64,000 bases of DNA from Papio anubis (GCF_008728515.1 NC_044996.1:120176189-120240188); one strand, 5' to 3'. Positions 44,862 through 56,802 are shown, counted from the first letter of the stretch. The notes: a model not told the origin generated them from the sequence alone. Numbers and translations: made by a program.

Positions 44862-45015
44862 AGCGTCTCGAACTTTAATGAGAATCACCTGGTGATCTTG
44901 TTAGACATGCAGATTCTGATTCAGTAGAACTAGGGTGGAGGCAGAAAATTTACATTTCCCACAGGCTCCCTGGAAATGCTGATGCTACCGGTCCAGGAAC
45001 ACAGCATAGAACAAG
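44862..45015 (+). mobile_element. MER3-like hAT MITE
   Basis: 'gcgtctcgaactttaatgag', 'agaatcacctggtgatctt', 'agattctgattcagtagaac', 'ttacatttcccacagg' and 'gatgctaccggtccagga'. Confidence 0.75.
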
Positions 45016-45279
45016 TCCTTAAATCACAGAATTAAAGGGCTAAGGTGGAGTCTCAAGCATGGATTCCCCCCAGACACCCCTGATTTCAAGCCACATAAGG
45101 GCCTGTCTACCCTTCTTATTCTGGTGAGTGCCCCAGCTGACCTGGAATATTTGTCATGGCTGTTGCAGGCTGGTCCCAGCTGCTGTGACAATCCACCTCT
45201 GAATGCCTGAGATCCCATGATCAGTGTCACCTGACCAACCCTGACCAGCTTTCTTAGTACACAAGCCATAAATTTGAAT
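45016..45279. other. unclassified DNA
   Basis: Nothing recognised. The minus-strand ORF here has no known domain. Confidence 0.4.
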
Positions 45280-45360
45280 TCACTTATTCATCCATTCAAC
45301 ACATATTTGTTGTTTACCTGTTATGTGTGATGCTCTCAGCTAAGTTTAGATCATTCTAGA
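45280..45360 (-). mobile_element. L2 3' end fragment
   Basis: 'cttattcatccattcaacac', 'atatttgttgtttacctgt' and 'tatgtgtgatgctctcagc' are antisense L2 3' end. Confidence 0.6.
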
Positions 45361-46179
45361 TTCTCCATCTGTGCATTGGAAATAAGCTGAACTGGGAGCA
45401 TTCCCAGTGCCATTAAATGAGTACTGGATTTAGCACATGTAACAAGAAGTTAAAGGTCAAGGGGATCTGTGTAGGCAAGGAAAAGTTCCAAGCCTGTCAG
45501 CAGTTTGGCTGTGGGAAAATGTGACTTGATAATCTGTCAACTCAGGATGTCAATCAAAGCCCATTATTAATATTATCCCACCCATCTGACACTAGATCAA
45601 TAGGATAAGTACTTTCTGATGTCAGATCAATGGTATGACTAAGTTTGAGGGTGACAGCTAAACAATTACACCCATCTGAAGTATGCGAATGTTATTACCA
45701 GGAACATCAATGCAAAGTAAAATGATAAACCACTTCCTGCACAGTATTGTGAAAGAAATGTTCAAATTCCCAGAAATTCTTGGTGCTCCCACCTACTAAG
45801 ACAGAAAAGGTAAAGTGCGTATTTATTTCTAAGATTTATAAAGTACCCATTTTGCAACTGAGCTTATGGGGAAGATACATTTCACAGAGCCACAAGCTAA
45901 CAATTTAAGCCCCTGAGGCTGATGGGATAAGAGATTCTTGTCATGCCATAGAATTTGAAAGAAAGTAAAGAAATTCACATAAACTGTGAAGATACATTTT
46001 TATTTCTTTTTCTAACCGTAGCAGTTTCCTTTCTGTAAACGGCTTCCATCCTAGGGGTCCAGGAATAAATTTTAACCAGGATGGAGAAGAGGTGAATAAA
46101 TGAATCCATTGTTAGTTTCTTTCTCCCTCCTCTCAACTCTTGCTATCCACGTAACACTTCCTTATTCAACAGCAAATAG
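45361..46179. other. unclassified DNA
   Basis: No repeat recognised. A 7-bp perfect palindrome arm pair (actggga / tcccagt, 45391-45408) is probably incidental. Confidence 0.45.
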
Positions 46180-46535
46180 TAACACATCCTATGTGCTAAG
46201 CACTGTGTTAAGCTCTGAGGATATAAGGGGGAAAATGTAGGACAAAGTACTACAGTGCACATGGTAGAGACACAAGCCTAATCTGGAAGAGGCCAGTGAA
46301 GTCTCCTTAAGGAAGTGATATTTGAGCTGATGCCTGAAGGATAAAACATAGGTAGGCCAGGAGTGTGAGAAGCGTATTCTAAGCAGAAAAAAACCAGCAT
46401 GTGCAAGGGCTCTGAGTTTACAGAAAATGTACCATCTTGAAACGAGACCCCTGATGTAGGAGCACAGAGAGCAAAGGGGAGCATGAAACTGGCCAAAGCT
46501 GGTGAGGCCAGCAGGGGCTAGATCAGAGGTCTCCG
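46180..46535 (-). mobile_element. L2 LINE fragment
   Basis: Antisense L2: 'tatgtgctaagcactgtg', 'taaggaagtgatatttgagc', 'gatgcctgaaggata', 'gcatgtgcaagggctctgag' and 'aaactggccaaagctgg'. Confidence 0.7.
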
Positions 46536-47020
46536 CCAACTCCATGTACAATTCCCTGCTTGGACAACTGAAGACCCATGTCCAAAGATGTGGTGAAGGA
46601 CAAGATTCTAAGAGACAGAGAAATAATCATGCTGAGAGCCAACATGTACCACCAGGACAAAGTGGCCTCCCCTCCACTCTGTGACAGTCCTGACCACACT
46701 TTGAGGGAGGCAAGCACCAACTGGAATCTGCTTCCATATCCCACTCCTGTTCTCAAATGCTTTCCTACAGCCACTGTACCCTCAGAGCCTGGTGCTCTGA
46801 ATGTCCCATCCCACTCCCCTATCCCACATCACAGTGAAGCTCAGATGGATAGAGAGTGACCAATCCCAAGGACATTAGTGTTTTAATGAGGATGATTGTC
46901 TTAAGGCAAATGTGACAACGATAGGGAAAGGTGTATGCAACGAGAGAAAGAAAGGAATGGTTTGAGGTACACCTTGACCTGATCATTCCAATACATGGAA
47001 TAGCCAGTTATTTGGCCATA
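46536..47020. other. unclassified DNA
   Basis: A plus-strand ORF of 93 codons (46578-46859) has a charged start and a proline-rich end but no family I recognise. Overlapping minus-strand ORFs make it likely to be chance. Confidence 0.4.
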
Positions 47021-47024
47021 TATT

Positions 47025-47160
47025 AATATATATGTCTGTTCATGTGTCCATTTTATATGTATGTATATGCATGTATATATGTGTGTATGTATACATGCAA
47101 GAGCATATACATGTGAGTGTTTACAAATGTATATGCGTGTGCATGTGCGTGTGTAAAGTC
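47025..47160 (+). repeat. degenerate (TATG/TG)n microsatellite
   Basis: Alternating tatg, catg and gtgt units over about 135 bases. The 62-codon ORF across it is a repeat artefact. Confidence 0.8.
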
Positions 47161-47194
47161 ACATCCACAGGTATAAATTTTAAGTGGCTCCCAA

Positions 47195-47380
47195 TTACTG
47201 AGCACATTCATGATTGCTGACACTCTGCTAAGTACTTTACATGCATAATTTCACTTGGTTTTCACAACAACCCTAAGATGTAGATCCCTATATTATACCC
47301 ACTTTTCCGATAAGGAAACTAAGGCTTAAAGAGGTTCAGTAACTTGCTCACAATTGCATAGTGGTTAAGTAAATTTCGTC
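47195..47380 (+). mobile_element. MIR SINE
   Basis: 'actctgctaagtactttac', 'ttcacaacaaccctaagatg', 'cttttccgataaggaaactaaggcttaaagagg' (in parts) and 'gtaacttgctcacaattgc'. Confidence 0.85.
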
Positions 47381-47477
47381 TCAACGTCCATCTCTTCCAA
47401 AAAGCATTTCTTTTCCTTAGTAGCCTGGCCCACTTTCCAGCCCACGAAAATTGTACTTCAACATTGTCATTAATTAC

Positions 47478-47696
47478 AAATGTTCCTCATTTTATGACGG
47501 GGTTGTGTCCTGATAAACCCATTGCAAGTAGAAAGTGCATCTTTGACTTAATGGTATTTTCAACTTAACCACAGGTTTATCCAGATGTAGCCCCATCATG
47601 AGTCAAGGAGTGTGCTGAATGCATCTCATTCTCACACCATCATAAAGTTGAAAAACCGTAAGTGGAACCATCTTAAGTCGGGGACCATCTGTATAT
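47478..47696 (+). mobile_element. Tigger-type DNA transposon (MER44-like), internally deleted
   Basis: Left end 'ttcctcattttatgacgggg' with 'gtcctgataaacccatt'. Right end 'gttgaaaaaccgtaagtgg' and 'cttaagtcggggaccatctg'. The ends are near-complementary, as in Tigger-family elements. Only about 220 bp remain, so most of the interior is missing. Confidence 0.75.
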
Positions 47697-48371
47697 GTCT
47701 GGCCTGTTAGATTCTCATAAGAAAAAGAAAAGTTATGAGTACCCTCAAATGTATCCTAAATACCAGGATGGCTTGGCCTGCAGCCAAGGCCAGCATTTCT
47801 CCAGTGTGTATTAATGTTCACAAAATGGACAGTGGTCTGACCTTTAAGAAAACAACTTTCCATGGGGCTTGGTGAGCCCTTGACTCTAACTGCCTATGCT
47901 CCTTGTCATATGTTCATAGGACAATCCAAATCCAAAGGACACAGCAGAAACAAGGCCCTGCCACCATGTTGCAGTCACAAAACATTCTGCAAAGCACAGG
48001 CTGGGATTCCAAACCAATTTAAAGGGTGTATAATAATAGACATGAAATGTTCTGATTTGGAGAGGAGGGGAGAGTTAATCAGAGTGAATGCTCCAGCCAC
48101 ACAATCAGAGTAGCTAAAAGATGGATACTAAAGAGCTCGTCTCCCTTTTTGTACATGCCTTTACATCTACACTTACCAAGAAACAGTTGCGCTTACCTTT
48201 TAAACAGCCAGAATGCCACTTTATCATTACACAGAGATGCCAGGGAAGAAATGAGCATTATTTAAAATGCAAAAAGAGTGTAAAGGATGGCTGCCAACAA
48301 ACAGCTCATCCAGATGCCTCAAGCTACTGCTGTCTGCTGCTACAGAAAACCTGTCGGAGATAAAGTTCACA
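47697..48371. other. unclassified DNA
   Basis: Nothing recognised. Overlapping ORFs at 47862-48363 show no known domain. Confidence 0.45.
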
Positions 48372-48583
48372 AAGGCCTATGGCTCTCAAAAAACTTTGGC
48401 ATGCATCAGGATCCCCTGGAGGACTTGTTCAAGTGCATGTTGCTGGGCCACAGCCCCAGAGTTTCTGATCCAGCAGATCTGGGGTGGGGCTTAAAAACTT
48501 GTACTTCTAACAAGTTCCCAAGGATGCTGCTGCTGCTGCTGCTGATACCGGTGATCCCAGGACCACACGTTGAGGACTACTAG
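48372..48583 (+). mobile_element. MER3-like hAT MITE with (GCT)6
   Basis: 'ctctcaaaaaactttggcatgc', 'ccctggaggacttgttc', 'agagtttctgatccagcag', 'cttctaacaagttcccaag' and 'gaccacacgttgagga'. Near the 3' end the usual 'gatgctgctg' has grown to six GCT units (48526-48543). Confidence 0.85.
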
Positions 48584-49992
48584 AGCCGGCATTAAGTACA
48601 CCCCATTCGCATTGCTAACAGTTCAATCTAAAAGGTGACTGAAACTATCCTGCACCAAAGCATCCTCTGACCTAAAGAGACATGTCCAGATCATAATGGA
48701 GGCTACAGATCCCTCAGATAAAAGTTAAGTGCCTTCCTCTGGGAGGCCCAACATCCTCCAATCCCCTGGTGTTCAGTTCCTCCAGAAAAAGTAAAGAAAC
48801 CTTTTGGGCTAGATAAAGGCTGGTGATTACACTAAGCAAACAGGAGGAAAGAGGCCTCATTGAATTGCAGATACGGAGAAATCCCTAGAGTAATCCATAT
48901 GATTTTCCTAAGTAGAGCATAGAAACCCCAGAGGAGGTTTGGTCTCTCTTCTTCCTCTAGGCTATTGTGCCTAGGAGATGTCTGATAAAGAACTATCTTT
49001 CCTCCCTGCCTCTTTCAAATAAAGCTTGTCAAAACAAAGTGTGTTTGAGTGCCAAAGACAGGTTTGGTCCCTAACAAACAACGAAACAGCTGAACTCTGG
49101 AAAAATTGACTTTTCCTGCCATCCTGTTCCATGAGAATCCCCTGTCAAATCCCATTCCTATCTTGTTTTGCCCTGTCGTCCACGAATTAACCAGTCCTGG
49201 TGTTAAACTGGTTGCAAAGACGCCAGGCTCTGAATAGTATGTCTTACAGTATCATCCGCCTGGAGAATTGCAAAGGGAGAGGCCACCATACAGGGCCTTT
49301 GCAAGTGGATCTTGGAGAAATACAGAGAACCACACATTGCCTTGGAGATCTAGGATAAGTGTGACACCCCTTGGGTTTAGCTGAGCCCTGTTAATCCTTC
49401 CTACAATGAGTGTCTATCCTGTCAGGATTTGTGATTGAGAGCTGCTTAAACAGGTGAGAAAATTTCAGGAAGCTAATATGTCCCATCTAATCAAGGTTAA
49501 GTGTTCTCTCTTTGCCCAAGCCCTCTTATTTGCACGAGTACCACATGGTAATGGGTAAATAATTTTTTTTCAAGGTTGTTTGAGATGCAGGCCCTTAAAT
49601 AAGTGATCTAGTGCTCGGTTTCATCTAAAGAGAGGATACCCAGCAAGCCTTAAGATTTGTGCCCTCATCAGAACGATTTCCAGCTCGACCTCACCTTTCA
49701 GAAATCCAATACTATAAAATTAGGTACAGCAGAGTTATAAACTGAAAGATGATTTCTTCACACACACCCAGAAACTCACTTCTCTCTCTAAGACCCATGG
49801 CAATCAGCTTTAGTCACTTAGCACTCCCATCTATTAGTTCTTTTATAACTACATTTTTAATTTCTTTTTTTTTTCTTTGATGTGTGGCTTTTTCTCTCTT
49901 TGGTCCAGATACATTGTTTGTTTACAAAATTTGCCTCTTCCACATAGCACTTGGAAACAGACTTTGAGCAAAGTGTTTTGCAGGTGAGGGTA
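48584..49992. other. 1.4-kb stretch with no recognised features
   Basis: Apparently unique DNA, with short T-rich runs at about 49562-49570 and 49859-49874. Confidence 0.5.
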
Positions 49993-50180
49993 GTAGCTCT
50001 CAAAGTGTGGTCGCAGAATCCACAGCAGCAGCATCACCAGGGAACTTGTTAGAGATGCAAATTCTCAGGCCCCACCCATCTAGACCTACCCAGAAATTCT
50101 GGGATCGGAGGAGGCAGTTACCTGTTTTTAAAAGTCCTTCAGGGGATTCTGACGCCTGCTGCAGTGTGAGAAACACTGGA
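49993..50180 (+). mobile_element. MER5A (hAT-Charlie MITE)
   Basis: 'gtagctctcaaagtgtggtc', 'cagcagcatcacc', 'agggaacttgttagagatgc', 'ctcaggccccacccatctag' and 'agtgtgagaaacactgg'. Near full length. Confidence 0.88.
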
Positions 50181-50339
50181 ATAGAGGATATGAGAATAAG
50201 GAGTAAGTTATGAGAAACCCAGTTCAGAGTAAGAAATTATCTTGATCCATGAACTTTGTTTTTTCTTTAAACCTTTATGTTATTGTGCCAAGTAAGAAAT
50301 AACCCTGATACTACATCTATGTTACTTTCTTACAATGAT

Positions 50340-50575
50340 GGCGTGCTGGAGCTGGCTCCTACCGGCTTGTGAGGGCCAATACTCAGGAATTTTGTAAGCC
50401 AGTTGTTAAACCATTGGTATCTTGAAATCAGTCACAGTGAGAAGCTTTTTACACCATGGAAATTTACACCATGGAAATCAGCAAACACTACAAATCAGAG
50501 CTCTTATTCAGGAAACCAATTTACCAGCACACCACTGGCTGATTTTCAAAAGGGTTGCTACGGTCTGTGTTGGGA
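50340..50575 (+). mobile_element. unnamed interspersed repeat, copy 2
   Basis: 'tgctggagctggctcctacc', 'ggaattttgtaagccagttg', 'ttgaaatcagtcacagtg', 'ggaaatcagcaaacactac' and 'accagcacaccactggctg'. Same family as 44262-44530. It contains an exact tandem duplication of tttacaccatggaaa (50448-50462 and 50463-50477). Confidence 0.55.
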
Positions 50576-50857
50576 CATAAGGAAATGACAGATAAAAGAT
50601 CTCAAAGGAAGAAGCCAGGATTTAGAGCTTGACAAGAGCGCAGGAGAGAGTATGCACAGAGGAGCAGCCCAGTCCCAGGGGAAGGCCAGAAAGCCAGTAG
50701 TCAAGACAGAATTGGATGCTTAAAACAGTGCTCCCCAGCCAGAGGTGGGGCAGGCAGATTACAGACTGAGGCAAAGCATGCTTAATATATATAATTTTAT
50801 TTTTGGAAAGTGAAAATAGACCTTTTTAATAATCTTCTTGACTGGCGGTGATGCACT
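50576..50857. other. unclassified DNA
   Basis: Nothing recognised. Confidence 0.4.
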
Positions 50858-51740
50858 GATTCATTCATTTATTCATCGAATGTTTAATGTCTACTGTGTA
50901 CCAGGCACTGTGCTTAGGCTCTCGTGATACAGCAGTGAATACAACAGAGAAAGTCTCTACCACAGAGCTTACAGCTTACAGACAAGAGCAACAAAAAACT
51001 AAGTACACACAGTTTAGTATTCCAATGATGATTAGGAGTTATTTTATATAAGTGATCATAAGTGGCTATTTGATATAAGAAGTTCAAAGTAAGCTTCATT
51101 AACAAGGTGATATTTGAACAAAGACCCAAAAGGAGAGAGAGAAAGTCATTGTTAGGATACAATTCTCTACAGGTCCCTTGCATTTTTGTGCAATTTAGGA
51201 GTGGAGGCACTGGCTGCCTTTGTTCTGAATGGTTTTTCAAGGATGTTTATCTAGCAAACATCCATGGAAAGTAGAGATGTCTCTCTCCAAAGTAAACAGC
51301 AGATTTACTTACTGTCCAGTATAATAAAAACAGTACCTCCCATCTGGAGGAAAGGAGAGCCATGCTTACTGCCCATTTTGGGTGACTCACATTTCCTAAT
51401 CTCAGGGTTCCTCTCCTATAAGACAACCCACTGCACGTTTTGGTGTCACCTGGCCCTCTTTGTATCTCCTTGTGGGAACAGGGACTCAGGGAACCAGCCA
51501 AAGAAGATTCTGATATTCCGAATACTACTATTGCTGTGAATAATAAAGTCACTCATCTCTGACCCAGGAGTCACAGATCTTCTGCCAGCATCCATGACAC
51601 TGCGGCAGGCTAGCTTGTTAGCTTGAAAGCAGGGTCAAATCTCAGGTTCTTTAGAGTTCATGACAACCATGAAAATAACTGACCGAAGGGTGTTCCAGTC
51701 AGGGGAAATAAGTGCAAACACTTTGAGAAGGATGATAGTG
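50858..51740 (-). mobile_element. L2 LINE 3' region, split
   Basis: Antisense L2 at 50858-51155 ('cattcatttattcatcg', 'tgtaccaggcactgtgc', 'gatacagcagtgaataca', 'acaaggtgatatttgaac'). It appears to resume at about 51690-51740 ('tgttccagtcaggggaaataagtgcaaac'-type text). The intervening block (51157-51660) looks like an inserted LTR. Confidence 0.65.
51157..51660 (+). mobile_element. candidate solitary LTR inside L2
   Basis: A block of about 500 bp starts 'tgttaggatac', has a T/A-rich 'cagtataataaaaacag', then 'ttgctgtgaataataaag' (polyadenylation-like) and 'ctctgacccaggagtc', and ends near 'tagagttca'. This TG...CA outline with a late AATAAA resembles a solo LTR. The family is not recognised and the edges are inferred from where L2 stops and resumes. 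Confidence 0.35.
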
Positions 51741-52924
51741 TCCTTCAACGCTGTGGCTTGCCTTGGCCCTTGATAGCTGTCTAAGTTGACTCGGTCTTAT
51801 TCAACTCATTCTGCCAAACTCTAACTTTTGGAATGCCATCATTTCTTGCAGCAAGATCAGTGAGCGCCAATACAGAAGGAAAGGGGGAGCATCTCCCATG
51901 CCCCACCTGGACTCCCAGTCTCAAAGGGGGTCATATCACATACAGGGACACATGACATTTATTTAATTTATAGGTTGAGAAAAGCGACCTAGAATGACTT
52001 TTGTAGGACCCAGAACAGACAAATAAGGGGAGCAATGAGCAACATTCCAAAGCAGCCACCAAAAAACTAGAGACCAATGAGAGAAAAACTGAAAAGTACA
52101 GTCATGCTCCTCAAATAGGAAGGGCTCAGCCTCAGAACTTCTGTGAGTAAGTCCATAACAAATCACAGCAAAGCTAGCCAAGATCACAATGGCAAAAAAA
52201 TAAAACAGGACAACCCGACATATAAAAAGCATAAAGATTGAAGAAAATAGCATCTGGCATATGAATTCTGAGAGCCACATTTAATTCATTCATAAGATTT
52301 TTTTCAGAACACATCTCCAAAATGATCATGAAAGTCACTGGAAAAACAGAATTTTATACACAGACATTTGCACTGTGAATCACTCGTTTCCTGAAAATTA
52401 AACAGGTCAGCACCCCAGGAGGAGCAACACTTCTAAAAATTCCTACTTTTATTTTAAGCAAAATGTGAACTTGGCTTTAGTCTTTCGGTGGAAAAAAAAA
52501 AAAAAAGAGTGAACTCAGCTAAGTTTGAGAAAATAGTCGATACTTTTCTTGTGTATCATGATTCAATTTGCCAGCCACACTGATCCTGATAAATTATAAA
52601 TGACAAAAGCAGATTGACATTGTGAGTCCTGTTTTAAAGCACTTTACTTCTCTCCTATCTCAAAAGAATTTTTCTTCCCTCCTCCATAACTTTTACAAAC
52701 TCATCACTCTAATGAGTAACTTGAGGGTGCAAGTAGCTTAAAGCCATATATATACATACAAGGTTTCAAGCCCAATTTGATCCTGAGGTCATCAAGTCCA
52801 CACAGGACTGCAGCAACACTGGCTAAATCAGTATCTGTCATGTTGGCAAGACCTTCAGTGAGTGACATCTTGCCATCTCTTGTAGCAGTCTCCTTCTTAA
52901 AAAATTCCTGGGAAGAAGGGTTTA
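51741..52924. other. 1.2-kb stretch with no recognised features
   Basis: No feature recognised. An A-run lies at 52492-52506. ORFs are short and lack known domains. Confidence 0.45.
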
Positions 52925-53180
52925 GTTATGATCATGACTATTGCTACACTATTGGAAAAAGGAAAAACTGGAAGCAACTTAAATGTCCCCAAGTAGAGAA
53001 ATGGTTAAATATCTGAGGTCCCATGCATACAGCAGAACACCTTGCTGCCATTCAAGTGATAGTGTAGAATATTAATAACATGAAAAGATTATCATAATAT
53101 TTTGTTAAAATTAGGGGAGTTACAAAACAGCATATACAGGGTGATCCATTTTGTATAAATATTATATGCATATATATTCT
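52925..53180 (+). mobile_element. old L1M 3' fragment
   Basis: 'ggaagcaacttaaatgtcccc', 'gtagagaaatggttaaatat', 'cttgctgccattcaagtg' and 'tccattttgtataaat' follow L1 ORF2-end and 3' UTR order. Confidence 0.7.
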
Positions 53181-53195
53181 TCATGTGTGCACAAA

Positions 53196-53365
53196 ATATT
53201 AAGCACCTTTTATATGCTAGACACTGTGTTAGGCTCTGAGAACACAATGGTGAAAAGACAAACACAATTCCCACCCTTGTAAAGCTTACAGTCTAGCCAG
53301 GAAGATATATTACATAAATAAGTACACAAGCCATTAGTTCATTTCAACCATGAGAAATGCTGCAA
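53196..53365 (-). mobile_element. L2 3' end
   Basis: Antisense L2: 'ttttatatgctagacactgtg', 'ttaggctctgagaacacaatgg' and 'taaagcttacagtctagcc'. Confidence 0.75.
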
Positions 53366-53400
53366 AACAAACAAACAAACAAAACAAAACAAAAAACAGA
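53366..53400 (+). repeat. (CAAA)n/(CAAAA)n run
   Basis: A run of aaac and aaaac units. Confidence 0.85.
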
Positions 53401-55189
53401 ATGTTGCAGTTTCCCTGTAAGAAAGCCCTCGCCCCAGACATTCTGCTCATCCTCTTCAAGTGAGTTTTGTGAGCCCCTCTGGGTGATAAAGTTTTAGTAC
53501 ATATTCTCCTTCTCCTTCCTCATGTGTGCTTCCTAACTTTTCTTATGAATATATTTTTGTAATAAGACCAATAAAAGAGAAATGTTAGGATTCCTGGGGA
53601 AAAGTTTCTCATTAAGCATGCCATCTTGCCAACAATAACCTTGCATTGTCTGGAAATCCTCACTCCTCAAATCCTTTTTACCAAGCTAATAATGTGAATT
53701 GTTTTAACCTTTCCTTGCAGGCTTTATTTTCCAAGCTTTAAATCATCTTCATTGTCCTTTTATGAACTGCCTCCAAGTTTTACGTGATTAATGCCTGCTC
53801 ATTAGATGCCGAACAAACTTGGGGACGGATGCACTTCAGTAACTTTAAAGGCTTTGGTTTTGTCAAAGAAGAGATGCAGCCAGTGCACAATATATATCAT
53901 CTGCATCTATGATAAACGTACCTTTTAACGTTGGGTTCTCCATAAAAGCATTCAATCTTCCCATTTCTTTCTAATTAAGATCTTCTTACCAACTTCAAAG
54001 GCCTGGATTACATCCACAAACCCTAAATAATGTGTTTCATTTCTTTAAAAATAGCATTTCTCCGAAGCAGCATTACACAGACGTTTCAACGTGGTGGTTG
54101 TTGTTTTTTTGGGGGTTTTTTTTGTTTGTTTTTGTTTTCTGTCCAAGCCTGTCAGCAGATTTGCTACCGCTCTGGCCATCAAACACAACGCATCAGGTCC
54201 AAGCAATTTTACCAGCTCAGCGATTTTATTTTACCCCTTTAAGGCAAGTGAAATGCTGTTTTTAAGATACAAATTGGCCTGGACAATTGTTTTTTAGTAT
54301 CTTTAGAAATATTATTAGTATATTTAGAAATATTATTTCTTGGGCACCTCATATGTATGTAATATTTCTCTAGTACAACTAAGCAAGAAGATGAAGTTCC
54401 TAAGTTCCAATAGGCTGACACCTAAATGGAAAGATAGTACAAACAGGTGGGTTTACACACGAAGATTTAGTGCCTTCTTTAATACATATTAAAAGGCCCG
54501 GGTCACTGGAAAAATACATAGCAATGCCTGACCCCATACAACCGCAGCAGAGCATCAAAATTAAGCTCTGCTCAGCTGTGGGAAGCTTCCATGGACTAAA
54601 TGACTTTTATGTGATGTTTTTATTACTGTTGCAAATAGCACACAGGGCCTAGCCAAATATGCAGTCTTACCACTGGGCTGAAACACTTTCAGAAGCACCA
54701 CAGCTCAAATTAAACCTGACCCTTTACTGCCACTGAAAACTTGGATAGCTAGAGTGACACATACACATCTTTTTCCTTTAAGATTTTGTCCCCAGCAGAG
54801 TCTACACTGGTACTCATGGTGGACAGAGCCAAAGCTATGGATCCAAATAAATCAAAATGGCAATTTCCACCACCACTTGGTACATAATCTGAAATTCAAT
54901 TCACATTCTCCACCACCATTAAGGCACTTGAGTTTTGCCCCAGAAGGCAGAACATTGCATTGAAATTTCTGTTCTAAAGACAGATTTGAATTCCAGTTTG
55001 CAACAGCAAGAACAGAAGTTAAATGATTCAGTTATGATCCCAGGTCAATTCTATCAACATCTTCAGTGAGATTCGAAGTTATCCAAGATACAGTGCTTGT
55101 TCTCTAGAAGCTAATAGATAAAGAGTCTCTCATAGAATTGTGAATTCTCTGGGATATAACAAACCAGAAATCAGCCTAAATCCCTTTGT
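53401..55189. other. 1.8-kb mostly repeat-free stretch
   Basis: No transposon recognised. A G/T-rich run at 54092-54140 (ggttgttgttttttt then g/t blocks) yields three overlapping Phe-rich ORFs that are artefacts. About 54299-54341 has a small tandem duplication around 'tttagaaatattatt'. Confidence 0.5.
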
Positions 55190-55203
55190 ATTTTTATCCT
55201 CTT

Positions 55204-55496
55204 TTTTTTTTTTTTGAGACGGAGTCTCGCTCTGTCGCCCAGGCTGCAGTGCAGTGGCCGGATCTCAGCTCACTGCAAGCTCCGCCTCCCGGGTTCACGC
55301 CATTCTCCGGCCTCAGCCTCCCGAGTAGCTGGGACTACAGGCGCCCGCCACCTCGCCCGGCTAGTTTTTTGTATTTCTTAATAGAGACGGGGTTTCACCG
55401 TGTTAGCCAGGATGGTCTCGATCTCCTGACCTCGTGATCCGCCCGTCTCGGCCTCCCAAAGTGCTGGGATTACAGGCTTGAGCCACCGCGCCCGGC
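55204..55496 (-). mobile_element. young AluY of Old World monkey type
   Basis: Full-length antisense Alu, very close to consensus, with 'gtgcagtggccggatc' (complement of the monkey-type right arm) and 'ctagttttttgtattt'. A perfect 14-bp target duplication, atttttatcctctt, lies at 55190-55203 and 55497-55510. Confidence 0.95.
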
Positions 55497-56111
55497 ATTT
55501 TTATCCTCTTATAATAAGGATACTTTAGTGTGGATTTCCTGGGAGGAAAAAGGGAAATGAAGAGAATTGCTTCCTATGCAAAGCTGCCATGTTAGGCTGC
55601 ACGGGTTGTGCATGCAGAATTCCAAGGGCTGTTATTCACACAATCTGGAGTAGTGTAATGCGGCAACTTGAGTCCAGTGGTCTCCATTAAGCAGTGATCC
55701 AGGAGAGCTTATGCTAGAAAGACTGAGGCTTGGTCACGGCTATTGAACTAGCATTCCTCAAAAATTTCTCTGCCTAGAGTTACCTTTGGTCCCACAGCGT
55801 AAAAAGCTGAACACACAGGCTACGGTGAAAAGTCATCAGCTGAAAAAGTTAAAAGGATAAAGGAACAGAGAGCCATGCAGATTGGGTCCTAGCTCAAGCT
55901 GTAGCTAAGACCTAATCTGCATAGAGTTATCCACATTTGTTACATTTATAACATTTCTCCTTATAATGTGTAATCACTAAATGCATAAATAACTTGTTGG
56001 ATGGATGGACAACTACATAAGTGATTTCTTAAGTATAGCCTGGTCTCAGCTTACAAATTGCCATTCCCCTAGTGTTCTGTACTCTCTTGTTTCTTAACAT
56101 TTATAGACATA

Positions 56112-56192
56112 TGTTTGTAGATAAATAATAGACGTAGATAATAGATAAAAGATATGTATAGATAAAAGATATGTAGATAATAGATAAAAGAA
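56112..56192 (+). repeat. degenerate (GATA)n repeat
   Basis: Repeated gata, agataa and gtagataat units, including two copies of 'gataaaagatatgta'. Confidence 0.75.
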
Positions 56193-56768
56193 GTAGGGTC
56201 TTCACTTTCAAGGATTCTCCTTCCACACTTAAGGTATTTCCCAAATAATTACCTAAATATTTGCTAGGGAAAACAATAATAGCTCCATTTGTTGTGAATG
56301 TAGCGAGCATATTAATTTGCCCACTTACTGATTCCAACAAAGTCTATGCACCTTCTTTCAGATGTTCCTTGTCCTGTTTGATATTGCCTTTCAGAGGCTC
56401 TATCCCATGCATGGTGTGAGGAAGAAAGGACCTGAACTTCCAACAGGCTCATTTATACTTGAAGTCTGATCTTCTTTAGAGAAGATCTACCTTCTTTGGC
56501 ATTTATATCACTAGGCCATGTGCCAACAGTCTGTCTCTCATCCCCCCGAGCAGGTGTTAGCTACTCTCATTTCTTTAGAAGGAAAAGTTGGTTAAGCAGG
56601 GGGCCTGTTCTTCCCTGTCTCTCTCTTCCTTCCTTGTCTGCATCATGTTTGTGTTACTTCTACAAACAGAAATCCAGTCATCCAAACAATTGGTGGATGT
56701 TTGTCTGTGAACTGCTCAGTTTTGCCAGTTTTAGACCATTGCTTCATCCGGTACCAGCCATTTGTGAT

Positions 56769-56802
56769 AACACACACACACATATACACATACACACACA
56801 CA
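56769..56802 (+). repeat. (AC)n microsatellite, interrupted
   Basis: AC units broken by 'atat' and 'at'. Confidence 0.9.

Noticed and set aside
45391..45408. actggga / tcccagt inverted repeat
   Set aside because: Seven-base arms with a four-base loop, no supporting context.
46578..46859. 93-codon ORF with a charged N-terminus
   Set aside because: No recognisable family. Comparable ORFs overlap it on the other strand. No splice or promoter context was seen.
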